A stretch of 8,460 bases of DNA from Actinomycetes bacterium (GCA_023252095.1 JAHEXN010000143.1:1-8460); one strand, 5' to 3'. Positions 1 to 6,660 are shown, counted from the first letter of the stretch. Numbers and translations: made by a program. Notes: generated from the letters alone by a model not told the origin.

Positions 1-501
1 CTGCTGGCCGACCTGCGCTCGCGCATCCTGCCGGTCGTCCTGGGGGTGCGGCTCTCCGACGCCGCGGTCAAGGTCGCCGACCTGATCCCGGCGTTCGACC
101 CGGAGGACCAGCCCGTCGTCGCCACGGTCGTCGCCACGCTCGCGCAGACCTTCTCCGACGAACGCTCCGACGCCCGCATCGTCGTGGGTGGAACGTCGAA
201 CCTCGCCCGATTCGGTGCCGACTTCGACACCACGGTCGGGCCCGTCCTCGAGGCGCTCGAGGAGCAGGTCGTGCTCCTGAAGCTCCTGGGGGAGGCCTCC
301 GGCGGCGTCACGGTCCGCATCGGCGGCGAGACGGGCCTCGACACCCTGGCCGGCACCGCAGTCGTGGCGTCGGCCTACGGTGGAGACGGCAGCCGCGCGA
401 CGCTCGGCACCGTGGGCCCGACCCGCATGGACTATCCCGGAACGATCGCCACGGTCGCCGCCGTGGCCCGTTACGTCGGCCGCATGCTCGACGACGCCTG
501 A
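1..501 (+). CDS. hrcA: Heat-inducible transcription repressor HrcA, C-terminal half (5'-truncated)
   Basis: The reading frame is open from base 1 to the TGA at 499-501 and gives 166 residues; the start and the N-terminal winged-helix DNA-binding domain lie upstream of the window. HrcA binds CIRCE operators and represses chaperone genes until heat stress; its folding depends on GroEL. The visible part is the GAF-like core and C-terminal region. It contains a VRIGGETG segment, the VVASAYG strand and the family signature GPTRMDYPGTIA near the end, followed by a helix ending in the usual short tail. The full family length is about 340 residues, so roughly half is present. It lies 45 bases upstream of dnaJ, the standard arrangement. 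No CIRCE inverted repeat is visible here, so any operator would be upstream of the window. Identification is secure. Confidence 0.95.
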   Translation: MLADLRSRILPVVLGVRLSDAAVKVADLIPAFDPEDQPVVATVVATLAQTFSDERSDARIVVGGTSNLARFGADFDTTVGPVLEALEEQVVLLKLLGEASGGVTVRIGGETGLDTLAGTAVVASAYGGDGSRATLGTVGPTRMDYPGTIATVAAVARYVGRMLDDA

Positions 502-546
502 CGGCCCGCCCGAATCCGTACAGAACTCCCAGCCCGAAAGCACCTC

Positions 547-1704
547 ATGGCCTCCGACTACTACGCGCTGCTCGGCGTGGACCGCTCCGCGACCCCCGAG
601 GAGATCAAGAAGGCGTACCGGCGCCTCGCGCGCCAGCTGCACCCCGACGTCAACGACGCGCCGGACGCGTCCGAGCGCTTCAAGGAGGTCTCGCAGGCCT
701 ACGAGGTGCTGTCGGATCCGCAGAAGCGCCAGGTCTTCGACCGCGGTGGCGACCCGATGGGCGGCCAGCGCGGCGGTGGCGGCTTCGGCCAGGGATTCAG
801 CTTCGACGACATCATGGACGCGTTCTTCGGCCAGTCGTCGCAGCGCGGGCCCCGCTCGCGCGTGCAGCGGGGCCAGGACGCCCTGCTGCGGCTCGAGGTC
901 GAGCTCGCCGAGGCGGTCTTCGGCGTCACGCAGGAGCTCAAGGTCGACACCGCGGTCGTGTGCGAGGTGTGCGACGGCAGCGGCGCCGAGGAGGGCTCGC
1001 AGCCCGTCACGTGCGGCACGTGCCACGGCCAGGGCGCGATCCAGCACGTGCAGCGCTCGCTGCTGGGTGACATCCGCACGGCCCGCCCGTGCCCCACGTG
1101 CCACGGCTTCGGCTCGGTCATCCCCGACCCGTGCCGCGCGTGCGAGGGCGAGGGTCGGGTGCGTGCTCGCCGCAACCTCACGCTCACGATCCCGGCCGGC
1201 GTCGACCACGGCACCCGCATCCAGCTCACGGGCGAGGGCGAGATCGGTCCCGGCGGTGGCCCGGCGGGCGACCTCTACGTCGAGATCCAGGTCCGCCGCC
1301 ATCCCGTCTACTCGCGCAGCGGTGACCACCTCGAGTGCCAGGTCACGCTGCCCATGACGGCCGCTGCGCTCGGCACGACGCTCGACCTCCCGTCGCTACG
1401 GGCCGACCTCGAGGAGCACGAGGGCCCCGAGGCCATCGTGGTCGACGTCGAGGCGGGAACGCAGTCGGGCGAGGTCGTGGTCGTGCGTGGCGAGGGCGTT
1501 CCCCGCCTGCGCGGCATCGGCTCGGGCGACCTGCGGGTCACGGTCGTCGTCGAGACGCCCGACAAGCTCGACGACGAGCAGCGTGAGCTGCTCCAGCGCC
1601 TCGCCACGGTCCGCGGCGAGGAGCGCCCCGAGGCCCGCCTCGGCGCCACGCACCGCAGCGTGTTCGGCCGCATCAAGAGCGCCTTCCGCGCCGCGGGCGA
1701 GTGA
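547..1704 (+). CDS. dnaJ: Molecular chaperone DnaJ (type I Hsp40; DnaJ2-type, hrcA-linked)
   Basis: This 385-residue co-chaperone stimulates the DnaK ATPase and delivers unfolded clients to it in the cytoplasm. The J domain covers about residues 4-68, with the DnaK-contacting HPD motif at 32-34. A short Gly/Phe-rich linker follows (about 69-95). The zinc-finger domain has all four CxxC repeats (C139/C142, C156/C159, C182/C185, C196/C199), so it is a complete type I protein. The C-terminal substrate-binding beta domains occupy about 205-345, and a basic tail ends the protein. ATG 547 is placed exactly at the J domain. The ribosome-binding site is weak, a GAAAG at 536-540. Actinobacteria usually carry a second dnaJ beside dnaK and grpE; linkage to hrcA suggests this copy is the DnaJ2 type. 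Expression together with hrcA is likely. Confidence 0.97.
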   Translation: MASDYYALLGVDRSATPEEIKKAYRRLARQLHPDVNDAPDASERFKEVSQAYEVLSDPQKRQVFDRGGDPMGGQRGGGGFGQGFSFDDIMDAFFGQSSQRGPRSRVQRGQDALLRLEVELAEAVFGVTQELKVDTAVVCEVCDGSGAEEGSQPVTCGTCHGQGAIQHVQRSLLGDIRTARPCPTCHGFGSVIPDPCRACEGEGRVRARRNLTLTIPAGVDHGTRIQLTGEGEIGPGGGPAGDLYVEIQVRRHPVYSRSGDHLECQVTLPMTAAALGTTLDLPSLRADLEEHEGPEAIVVDVEAGTQSGEVVVVRGEGVPRLRGIGSGDLRVTVVVETPDKLDDEQRELLQRLATVRGEERPEARLGATHRSVFGRIKSAFRAAGE

Positions 1705-1733
1705 CCCCGGCACGCGTGCGATAGGACTGGACC

Positions 1734-2075
1734 ATGAGTGACGACTGCCTGTTCTGCAAGATCGTCGCCGGTGAGATCCCGGCCGACGTCGTGGGCGAGA
1801 CCGATCACACGATCGCGTTCCGCGACATCAACCCCCAGGCGCCCACGCACGTGCTGGTCATCCCGAAGCGGCACGAGCCGGACGTCGCGAGCCTCGCTGC
1901 GGCCGACCCGGAGGCCACGGTCGACCTGATCACGCACACGCGCCGCATCGCCGACGAGCTGGGCACCGGCTCCTACCGCCTGGTGTTCAACACCGGTGCC
2001 GACGCCTTCCAGACCGTGTTCCACTGCCACGGGCACGTGCTCTCGGGCCGCTCGCTCACCTGGCCTCCCGGTTAG
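1734..2075 (+). CDS. HIT (histidine triad) family nucleotide hydrolase/transferase, HINT-like
   Basis: A complete 113-residue protein of the HINT branch, whose members hydrolyse nucleoside phosphoramidates and related adenylates. The catalytic triad motif is H97-C98-H99-G100-H101-V102-L103. It is followed by the GRSLTWPPG tail typical of short bacterial HINT proteins. An N-terminal CxxC pair (C5, C8) and a GEIPADVV segment match the zinc-binding variant of the family. Length is normal. ATG 1734 is preceded by AGGA at 1723-1726, seven bases upstream; the same stretch (TAGGAC) could instead be read as a -10 box. It sits 29 bases after dnaJ and 48 bases before phoH. In related genomes rsmE often sits between dnaJ and this position; here it is missing. 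The physiological substrate cannot be told from sequence. Confidence 0.93.
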   Translation: MSDDCLFCKIVAGEIPADVVGETDHTIAFRDINPQAPTHVLVIPKRHEPDVASLAAADPEATVDLITHTRRIADELGTGSYRLVFNTGADAFQTVFHCHGHVLSGRSLTWPPG

Positions 2076-2084
2076 CCCCGCGAA

Positions 2085-2123
2085 CTCGACGGTTGCGGTT
2101 TCGGTCGTAGACTGGCTTCACAC
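2085..2123 (+). promoter_or_regulatory. Candidate promoter giving a leaderless phoH-operon transcript
   Basis: TAGACT at 2108-2113 fits the actinobacterial housekeeping -10 pattern TAnnnT. CTCGAC at 2085-2090, 17 bases upstream, is a poor -35 match. Transcription would begin within a few bases of the phoH ATG at 2124. No purine-rich Shine-Dalgarno lies between the box and the ATG (GGCTTCACAC), which fits leaderless translation, common in actinobacteria. This is inferred from pattern only. Confidence 0.5.
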
Positions 2124-3122
2124 ATGACTGAGCACCCCACCCACACCTTCACGGTCCCCAGCAGCATCGATGCCGTCGCGCTCTTCGGAGCAGGCGACGA
2201 ATTCCTCCGCCTCATCGAGCGCGACTTCGAGGCCGACATCCACGTCCGCGGCAACCGCGTGAGCGTCACCGGCGAGCCCGGTGAGGTCGCGCTGGTCGAA
2301 CGACTCCTCGACGAGCTCACGACGATCGTCCGCACGGGCCAGGGCATGACCCGTGAGACCGTCGAGCGCACGGTCGGCATGCTTCGCACCGAGACCCAGG
2401 AACGCCCGGCTGACGTGCTGAGCCTCAACATCCTGTCGAACCGGGGCCGCACGATCCGCCCGAAGACGCTCAACCAGAAGCGTTACGTCGACGCGATCGA
2501 CGAGCACACGATCACCTTCGGCATCGGTCCGGCCGGCACCGGCAAGACCTACCTCGCGATGGCCAAGGCCGTGCAGGCTCTGCAGTCCAAGCAGGTCAGC
2601 CGCATCATCCTGACCCGGCCGGCGGTCGAGGCGGGGGAGCGGCTGGGCTACCTGCCGGGCACGCTGAGCGAGAAGATCGACCCGTACCTGCGGCCTCTGT
2701 ACGACGCGCTGCACGACATGATGGATCCCGAGGCCATCCCGAAGCTCCTCACGGCCGGCGTCATCGAAGTCGCGCCGCTGGCTTTCATGCGTGGCAGGAG
2801 TCTTAACGACGCCTTCATCATCCTCGACGAGGCGCAGAACACCACGGCCGAGCAGATGAAGATGTTCCTGACTCGTCTGGGCTTTGGGTCGAAGATTGTC
2901 GTCACGGGTGATGCCACCCAGATCGACCTTCCGACCGGCCAGCGCAGCGGGCTGCGCATCATCCAAGGCATCCTCGACGACATCGAGGACATCCACTTCG
3001 CGCAGCTCACAGCACGAGACGTCGTCCGTCATCGCCTCGTGGGCAAGATCGTCGCCGCCTACGACCAGTTCGAGAACGGGCCGGAGGAGCTGGAGCGCAG
3101 TGAACGTCGACGTCCTCGATGA
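2124..3122 (+). CDS. phoH: PhoH family ATPase (PhoL/YbeZ-like)
   Basis: A 332-residue cytoplasmic P-loop ATPase of the PhoH/YbeZ family, associated with RNA metabolism and a functional partner of YbeY in several bacteria. Walker A is GPAGTGKT at 135-142 and Walker B is IILDEAQN at about 232-239. The conserved TRPAVEAGERLGYLPG and VTGDATQIDLP segments of the family are present. The N-terminal ~100 residues contain a predicted KH-like unit around IHVRGNRVSVTGEPGEV (about 40-56). Length and domain order are those of the YbeZ type, not the PIN-PhoH fusion type. No Shine-Dalgarno precedes ATG 2124, which lies just downstream of a -10-like box. The 3' end overlaps ybeY by 23 bases, consistent with coupling. 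The exact biochemical activity (helicase-like or other NTPase) is not shown by sequence. Confidence 0.95.
   Translation: MTEHPTHTFTVPSSIDAVALFGAGDEFLRLIERDFEADIHVRGNRVSVTGEPGEVALVERLLDELTTIVRTGQGMTRETVERTVGMLRTETQERPADVLSLNILSNRGRTIRPKTLNQKRYVDAIDEHTITFGIGPAGTGKTYLAMAKAVQALQSKQVSRIILTRPAVEAGERLGYLPGTLSEKIDPYLRPLYDALHDMMDPEAIPKLLTAGVIEVAPLAFMRGRSLNDAFIILDEAQNTTAEQMKMFLTRLGFGSKIVVTGDATQIDLPTGQRSGLRIIQGILDDIEDIHFAQLTARDVVRHRLVGKIVAAYDQFENGPEELERSERRRPR
3083..3089 (+). promoter_or_regulatory. Ribosome-binding site fixing the ybeY start
   Basis: GGAGGAG, inside the 3' end of phoH, lies ten bases before GTG 3100; a second GGAG at 3092-3095 is closer. This pair selects the GTG at 3100 over upstream in-frame codons, which would add phoH-overlapping, unrelated residues. 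Confidence 0.7.
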
Positions 3123-3576
3123 GTCCGGCACAGGCGTCGACGTCGTCGCCCTGACCCGGCTCTGCCGCTTCGTCATGCGGCGCATGCGCCTGCACCCGGC
3201 CACCGAGCTCACGGTCCGTCTGGTCGAGCCCGACACGATCGCCACGCTCAACGAGCAGTGGATGGGCAAGAAGGGTCCGACCGACGTCCTGTCGTTCCCG
3301 ATGGACGAGCTCACCCCCGGTCGTGACGACGAGGAGGCCCCCGAGGGCTACCTCGGCGACATCGCCCTGTGCCCACAGATCGCCGAGCAGCAGGCGCCCG
3401 CGGCGGGCCACTCCACGTCCGACGAGGTCGACCTCCTGCTCGTGCACGGCATCCTGCACCTGCTCGGGTACGACCACGCCGAGCCCGACGAGCACCGCGA
3501 GATGTTCGGCCTGCAGGGTCGTCTGCTCGTCGAGTGGCAGCGCGCCGAGCTCGGCGTCGACCCCGAAGGACCCTGA
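3100..3576 (+). CDS. ybeY: rRNA maturation endoribonuclease YbeY
   Basis: A 158-residue metal-dependent single-strand endoribonuclease (UPF0054) involved in 16S rRNA 3'-end maturation and 70S ribosome quality control. The zinc-binding signature is H116-G-I-L-H120-L-L-G-Y-D-H126. The upstream conserved segments NEQWMGKKGPTDVLSFPMD and YLGDIALCP are intact. The frame stays open upstream to 2884, but the start chosen is GTG 3100: it gives the family's usual N-terminus (short acidic strand, then the CRFVMRRM helix) and normal length, and has a strong GGAGGAG ahead. It overlaps the end of phoH by 23 bases, and the next gene starts five bases after its stop, so it sits in the middle of a coupled operon. 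The operon partners PhoH and Era also act on RNA and ribosomes. Confidence 0.96.
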   Translation: MNVDVLDESGTGVDVVALTRLCRFVMRRMRLHPATELTVRLVEPDTIATLNEQWMGKKGPTDVLSFPMDELTPGRDDEEAPEGYLGDIALCPQIAEQQAPAAGHSTSDEVDLLLVHGILHLLGYDHAEPDEHREMFGLQGRLLVEWQRAELGVDPEGP

Positions 3577-3581
3577 CCGAG

Positions 3582-4883
3582 ATGCTCGATCCCGCCAGCT
3601 GGACCCCGGCCGTCGTCGCGGTCGCCCTGGCCTTCGTCGCCGGCCTGCTCACGAGCACCGAGGCCGCGCTGTCGTCGTTCTCCCGCGCCCGCGCGGAGGA
3701 GCTCGACGACGAGGGGCGTGCCGGTGCGGCCCGCCTCATGCGGATCCTCGACGACCCCGCGCCCTACCTCAACAGCCTCACGCTCGTCCGGGTGCTCGCT
3801 GAGACGGCCTCGGTCGTGCTCGCCGCGATCTTCGTCGCCGGCGAGATCGAGGGGCTCTGGCAGCAGTTCGTCGTCGCGACCCTGGTAATGGGTTTGGTCA
3901 GCTTCGTCTTCATCGGCGTCGGCCCCCGCACGCTCGGCCGCCAGCGCGCCGAGGCCGTCGCGGTGTGGTCGGCGTGGCCCGTCATGGCCCTCGAGTGGGT
4001 CCTCGGGCCCATCCCCAAGCTGCTCATCGTCGTCGGCAACGCCCTCACCCCGGGCCGCGGATTCACCGACGGGCCGTTCGCCTCGGAGGTCGAGGTGCGC
4101 GAGATGGTCGACCTCGCGGCGGCCTCGTCGCTCATCGAGACCGACGAGTCCAAGATGATTCACTCGGTCTTCGAGCTCGGCGACACGATCGTGCGCGAGG
4201 TCATGGTGCCCCGTACCGACGTCGTCTCGGTCGAGCACACCAAGACCCTGCGCAAGGTCATGTCGCTGTCGCTCCAGAGCGGGTACTCGCGGCTCCCGGT
4301 CGTGGAGGAGAACCTCGACGACGTCGTGGGCATCGCCTACCTCAAGGACGTCACGAAGCGGGTCTTCGACAACCACACGGCCGAGCAGATCGAGCGCATC
4401 GCGACGATCATGCGGCCCTGCCTCTTCGTGCCCGACACCAAGCCCGTCGACGACCTCCTGCGCGAGATGCAGGCCAGCCGCACGCACATCGCGATCGTCG
4501 TCGACGAGTTCGGCGGCACGGCCGGGCTCGTCACGATCGAGGACATCCTCGAGGAGATCGTGGGCGAGATCACCGACGAGTACGACTCCGAGCCCGACGA
4601 GGTCGAGGTGCTCACCGACGGCTCGTGGCGCGTCAGCGTGCGGCTCGACATCGACGACCTCGCCGAGCTCACGGGCATCGACGACCTCGAGGACGAGGAG
4701 GTCGACACCGTGGGCGGTCTGCTGGCCAAGCACCTGGGCGAGGTGCCGCTGCCCGGCTCGCACACCGAGGCCCTCGGGCTCCGTCTGCTGGCCGAGGGCA
4801 CGACGGGCCGCCGCAACAAGGTGGGCCACGTCCGGGTGACGCGACTCACCGAGGACGACGAGTCGGTAGCCTCGGGCTCATGA
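3582..4883 (+). CDS. Hemolysin-C/CorC-like membrane protein with DUF21 and CBS pair (CNNM-type)
   Basis: A 433-residue integral membrane protein of the CNNM/CorC group, linked in other bacteria to Mg2+ or divalent-metal export. Hydrophobic segments at about 8-30, 66-88, 94-116 and 130-152 make the DUF21 transmembrane domain. The CBS pair follows: CBS1 about 203-262 (REVMVPRTDVVSV, GYSRLPVV) and CBS2 about 270-330 (THIAIVVDEFGGTAGLVT, then EDILEEIVGEI). A CorC_HlyC domain occupies about 341-422, with DTVGGLLAKHLGEVPLPG. The frame is open upstream from 3369, but ATG 3582 is chosen because it begins just before TM1, five bases after the ybeY stop, with GAAGGA at 3565-3570. The stop overlaps the next start as ATGA. 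The name hemolysin is historical. The DUF21 motif is GPRTLG, not the PKT form of many homologues. Transport activity is inferred from family. Confidence 0.92.
   Translation: MLDPASWTPAVVAVALAFVAGLLTSTEAALSSFSRARAEELDDEGRAGAARLMRILDDPAPYLNSLTLVRVLAETASVVLAAIFVAGEIEGLWQQFVVATLVMGLVSFVFIGVGPRTLGRQRAEAVAVWSAWPVMALEWVLGPIPKLLIVVGNALTPGRGFTDGPFASEVEVREMVDLAAASSLIETDESKMIHSVFELGDTIVREVMVPRTDVVSVEHTKTLRKVMSLSLQSGYSRLPVVEENLDDVVGIAYLKDVTKRVFDNHTAEQIERIATIMRPCLFVPDTKPVDDLLREMQASRTHIAIVVDEFGGTAGLVTIEDILEEIVGEITDEYDSEPDEVEVLTDGSWRVSVRLDIDDLAELTGIDDLEDEEVDTVGGLLAKHLGEVPLPGSHTEALGLRLLAEGTTGRRNKVGHVRVTRLTEDDESVASGS
4867..4879 (+). promoter_or_regulatory. Possible internal leaderless promoter before the deaminase-like gene
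   Basis: TAGCCT at 4867-4872 fits the TAnnnT -10 pattern and ends seven bases before ATG 4880, the spacing expected for a transcript starting at the A of the ATG. No Shine-Dalgarno precedes this ATG and no clear -35 is visible. The ATGA overlap with the upstream gene offers translational coupling as the alternative explanation. Confidence 0.4.
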
Positions 4884-5230
4884 GCCACGAACACAGCGTC
4901 GAACTCGAGGCGGAGGACGCCAAGCTGGTCACCCTGGCCCGGGCCTCCCGCGCCCGCACCAGTGCAGCGCAGGGCGCAGCGGTCCGTGACCAGGACGGCC
5001 GCACGTACACCGCCGCCACGGTCGAGCTCGAGGTCCTGCAGCTCGAGGCGCTCGACCTCGCGGTCGCGATGGCGGTCTCGTCCGGCGCCACCGACCTGGA
5101 GGCCGGCGCGGTCGTCGGTCCCGAGGACCGCATCGTCAACCTCGATGCGTTCCGCGAGCTGGCGGGCGAGGACACCCCGGTCTACTCGGCCACCCCCGAC
5201 GGCACGGTGCACGCCGTCAAGCACACCTGA
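4880..5230 (+). CDS. Cytidine-deaminase-fold protein lacking catalytic residues (Rv2365c-like)
   Basis: A 116-residue soluble protein occupying the position of M. tuberculosis Rv2365c, between the CBS/CorC gene and era; such genes are often labelled cytidine deaminase. The fold is recognisable: GRTYTAATVE at 40-49 matches the GxxYTGxNVE strand of cytidine deaminases, AVAMAVSSGA (61-70) matches the following helix, and TPVYSATPDGTV (99-110) matches the last strand region. The active site is gone. By alignment the zinc-binding Cys of the CAE motif is E56 and the catalytic Glu is L58. The PCxxC motif is replaced by GPEDRIVNLDAF, so no zinc cysteines remain; the whole protein contains no cysteine. 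It cannot be a classical deaminase. A binding or structural role is possible but unknown. It starts in an ATGA overlap and its stop overlaps the era start by one base. Confidence 0.8.
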   Translation: MSHEHSVELEAEDAKLVTLARASRARTSAAQGAAVRDQDGRTYTAATVELEVLQLEALDLAVAMAVSSGATDLEAGAVVGPEDRIVNLDAFRELAGEDTPVYSATPDGTVHAVKHT

Positions 5231-6174
5231 TGACGGCGCCTGACGTCGTTGACGAGACCCCGCGGTTCCGGTCCGGCTTCGCGTGCTTCGTCGGCCGGCC
5301 CAACGCGGGCAAGTCGACGCTGACCAACGCGCTCGTGGGCGAGAAGATCGCCATCACGTCGTCGAAGCCCCAGACCACCCGGCACGCGATCCGTGGCCTC
5401 GTGCACACCGAGGGCGCCCAGCTGATCCTCGTCGACACCCCGGGTCTGCACCGTCCGCGCAACACCCTGGGGGAGCGGCTCAACGACCTCGTCCGCGCCA
5501 CGTGGACCGACGTCGACACCGTCGCGATGTGCTTCCCGTCGGACCAGAAGGTCGGCCCCGGCGACAAGTACCTCGTCAAGGAGCTCGCCGGCCTGCGCAA
5601 GAAGCCGGTCCTGGCCGTCGCGACCAAGACCGACCTCGTCTCGCCCGATCGCCTGGCCCAGCACCTCATGTCGATCCAGGCCGCCGGTGAGGAGGTCGGC
5701 CTGCGGTGGCAGGACATCGTCCCCGTCAGCGCCAAGGACGGCAGCCAGGTCGAGCTGCTGCGCGACCTGCTGATCGCCACGCTGCCCGACGGATCGCCGT
5801 TGTACCCCGATGGTCAGCTCACCGACGAGCCCGCCGAGACGCTGGTCGCCGAGATCGTGCGCGAGGCCGCCCTGGAGGGCGTCCGCGACGAGCTGCCGCA
5901 CTCCCTGGCCGTCGTGGTCGACGAGATCGTGCCACGCGAGGACCGCCCCGAGGGCAAGCCGCTCACTGACGTGCGCGTCAACGTCTACGTCGAGCGCGAC
6001 AGCCAGAAGGGCATCATCATCGGCAAGCAGGGCACCCGGCTCAAGGAGATCGGCGCCACGTCGCGGCGCCAGATCGAGAAGATCATCGGAACGCCGGTGT
6101 ACCTCGACCTGCACGTCAAGATCGCCAAGGACTGGCAGCGCGACCCCAAGCAGCTGCGCAAGCTGGGCTTCTAG
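5230..6174 (+). CDS. era: Ribosome-assembly GTPase Era
   Basis: A 314-residue Ras-like GTPase that binds the 3' end of 16S rRNA and acts as a checkpoint in 30S assembly. G1 is GRPNAGKS(T) at 22-30, G2 lies around Q48-T49-T50-R51, G3 is DTPGL at 69-73, G4 is TKTD at 132-135 and G5 is SAK at 167-169. The C-terminal KH RNA-binding domain (about 205-300) carries the GxxG-type loop G265-K-Q-G268. It ends in the Era hallmark KDWQRDPKQLRKLGF. G4 has Thr where the textbook motif has Asn (NKxD); actinobacterial Era proteins often show this. ATG 5230 forms TGATG with the preceding stop and no Shine-Dalgarno is visible, so translation is probably by coupling to the deaminase-like gene. Membership in the phoH-ybeY operon fits a joint role in 16S maturation. 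Confidence 0.97.
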   Translation: MTAPDVVDETPRFRSGFACFVGRPNAGKSTLTNALVGEKIAITSSKPQTTRHAIRGLVHTEGAQLILVDTPGLHRPRNTLGERLNDLVRATWTDVDTVAMCFPSDQKVGPGDKYLVKELAGLRKKPVLAVATKTDLVSPDRLAQHLMSIQAAGEEVGLRWQDIVPVSAKDGSQVELLRDLLIATLPDGSPLYPDGQLTDEPAETLVAEIVREAALEGVRDELPHSLAVVVDEIVPREDRPEGKPLTDVRVNVYVERDSQKGIIIGKQGTRLKEIGATSRRQIEKIIGTPVYLDLHVKIAKDWQRDPKQLRKLGF

Positions 6175-6181
6175 GGCCGTC

Positions 6182-6190
6182 GGGGAGGAG
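6182..6190 (+). promoter_or_regulatory. Strong ribosome-binding site for the 154-residue unknown gene
   Basis: GGGGAGGAG ends five bases before ATG 6196. It is the best Shine-Dalgarno in the window and fixes this start. It supports the downstream frame being a real, independently translated gene. Confidence 0.7.
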
Positions 6191-6195
6191 TCGAG

Positions 6196-6660
6196 ATGTT
6201 CGGTTCGAAGAGGAAGTTCAGCATCTTCAGCTCGGAGAAGAAGCTCAGCGACGTGATGGAGCAGCTCAGGCCCGACCTGAGCCGGGAGGCGCTCGGCGTC
6301 GGACCCGACTTCCCGGGCGTCGCCCCGAACCCGTCGATGAGCAGAGAGGCACGAAAGCGCAACGCCGAACTGCGTACGGGGACTCTTGCGATCGGCACTG
6401 TCGTCGACTGGAGGGAGGTCAACAGCAATCCACGCGTGGTGCTGATGCTCGACGTGGAGACCGCCGAGGGCGTCTCGTTCCGTGGTGTCGCCGACGAGGC
6501 CCTCACGATCACCGAGCTCACGCGACTCGCTCCGGGACAGATGTGGCCCGTGCGCTACCGGCCGGCCATCATGGACCACTACGTCGCCCTTGCCCGTGAC
6601 GCGGACCCCGCCCAGGTGCAGCAGCTCTCCGATGAGATCGCGAGCCGCAAACGGGCCTGA
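6196..6660 (+). CDS. Hypothetical protein, soluble, beta-rich central module
   Basis: A 154-residue protein that I do not recognise as a named family. There is no signal peptide or membrane segment. The N-terminal ~60 residues are charged and probably helical or disordered (KKLSDVMEQLRPDLSREALG, then a Pro-rich linker). The central part, about 61-132, looks like a small beta-barrel-type module frequent in actinobacterial hypothetical proteins: TGTLAIGTVVDWREVNSNP, then VVLMLDVET, then LAPGQMWPVRYRP. The C-terminus (about 133-154) is a charged helix. A strong GGGGAGGAG precedes ATG 6196, and the gene is 21 bases after era, so co-transcription is likely. Codon choice is somewhat less G/C-biased than its neighbours. 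Because era is usually followed by recO or leuA in actinobacteria, this gene marks where the conserved block ends. Function is unknown. Confidence 0.8.
   Translation: MFGSKRKFSIFSSEKKLSDVMEQLRPDLSREALGVGPDFPGVAPNPSMSREARKRNAELRTGTLAIGTVVDWREVNSNPRVVLMLDVETAEGVSFRGVADEALTITELTRLAPGQMWPVRYRPAIMDHYVALARDADPAQVQQLSDEIASRKRA

Noticed and set aside
439..472. GGAAC ... CGTT at the end of hrcA as an ECF promoter for dnaJ
   Set aside because: The boxes are about 26 bases apart instead of 18, and they fall inside coding sequence for the conserved HrcA signature.
380..1357. Plus-strand open frame of 325 codons overlapping hrcA and dnaJ
   Set aside because: Composition is almost entirely Arg, Ser, Ala and Thr, the signature of an out-of-frame reading of GC-rich DNA; the true genes are hrcA and dnaJ in frame 1.
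2093..2113. TTGCGG as a -35 box for TAGACT
   Set aside because: Only nine bases separate the two hexamers, far below the 16-18 needed; the 17-base partner CTCGAC is weak, so the promoter call rests on the -10 alone.
2790..2910. Locally lower-GC codons inside phoH (around TCTTAACGAC and GGCTTTGGGTCGAAGATT) as a sign of recombination
   Set aside because: The encoded residues are the most conserved part of PhoH (Walker B region), the frame is intact and the dip is short, so it is ordinary variation.
3348..4829. Long minus-strand open frame (493 codons) opposite ybeY and the CBS gene, and others such as 2118-3314 and 5182-7071
   Set aside because: These are shadows of high-GC coding sequence: they lie antisense to well-identified genes, have low-complexity Arg/Asp/Glu/Leu-rich composition and show no recognisable domain.
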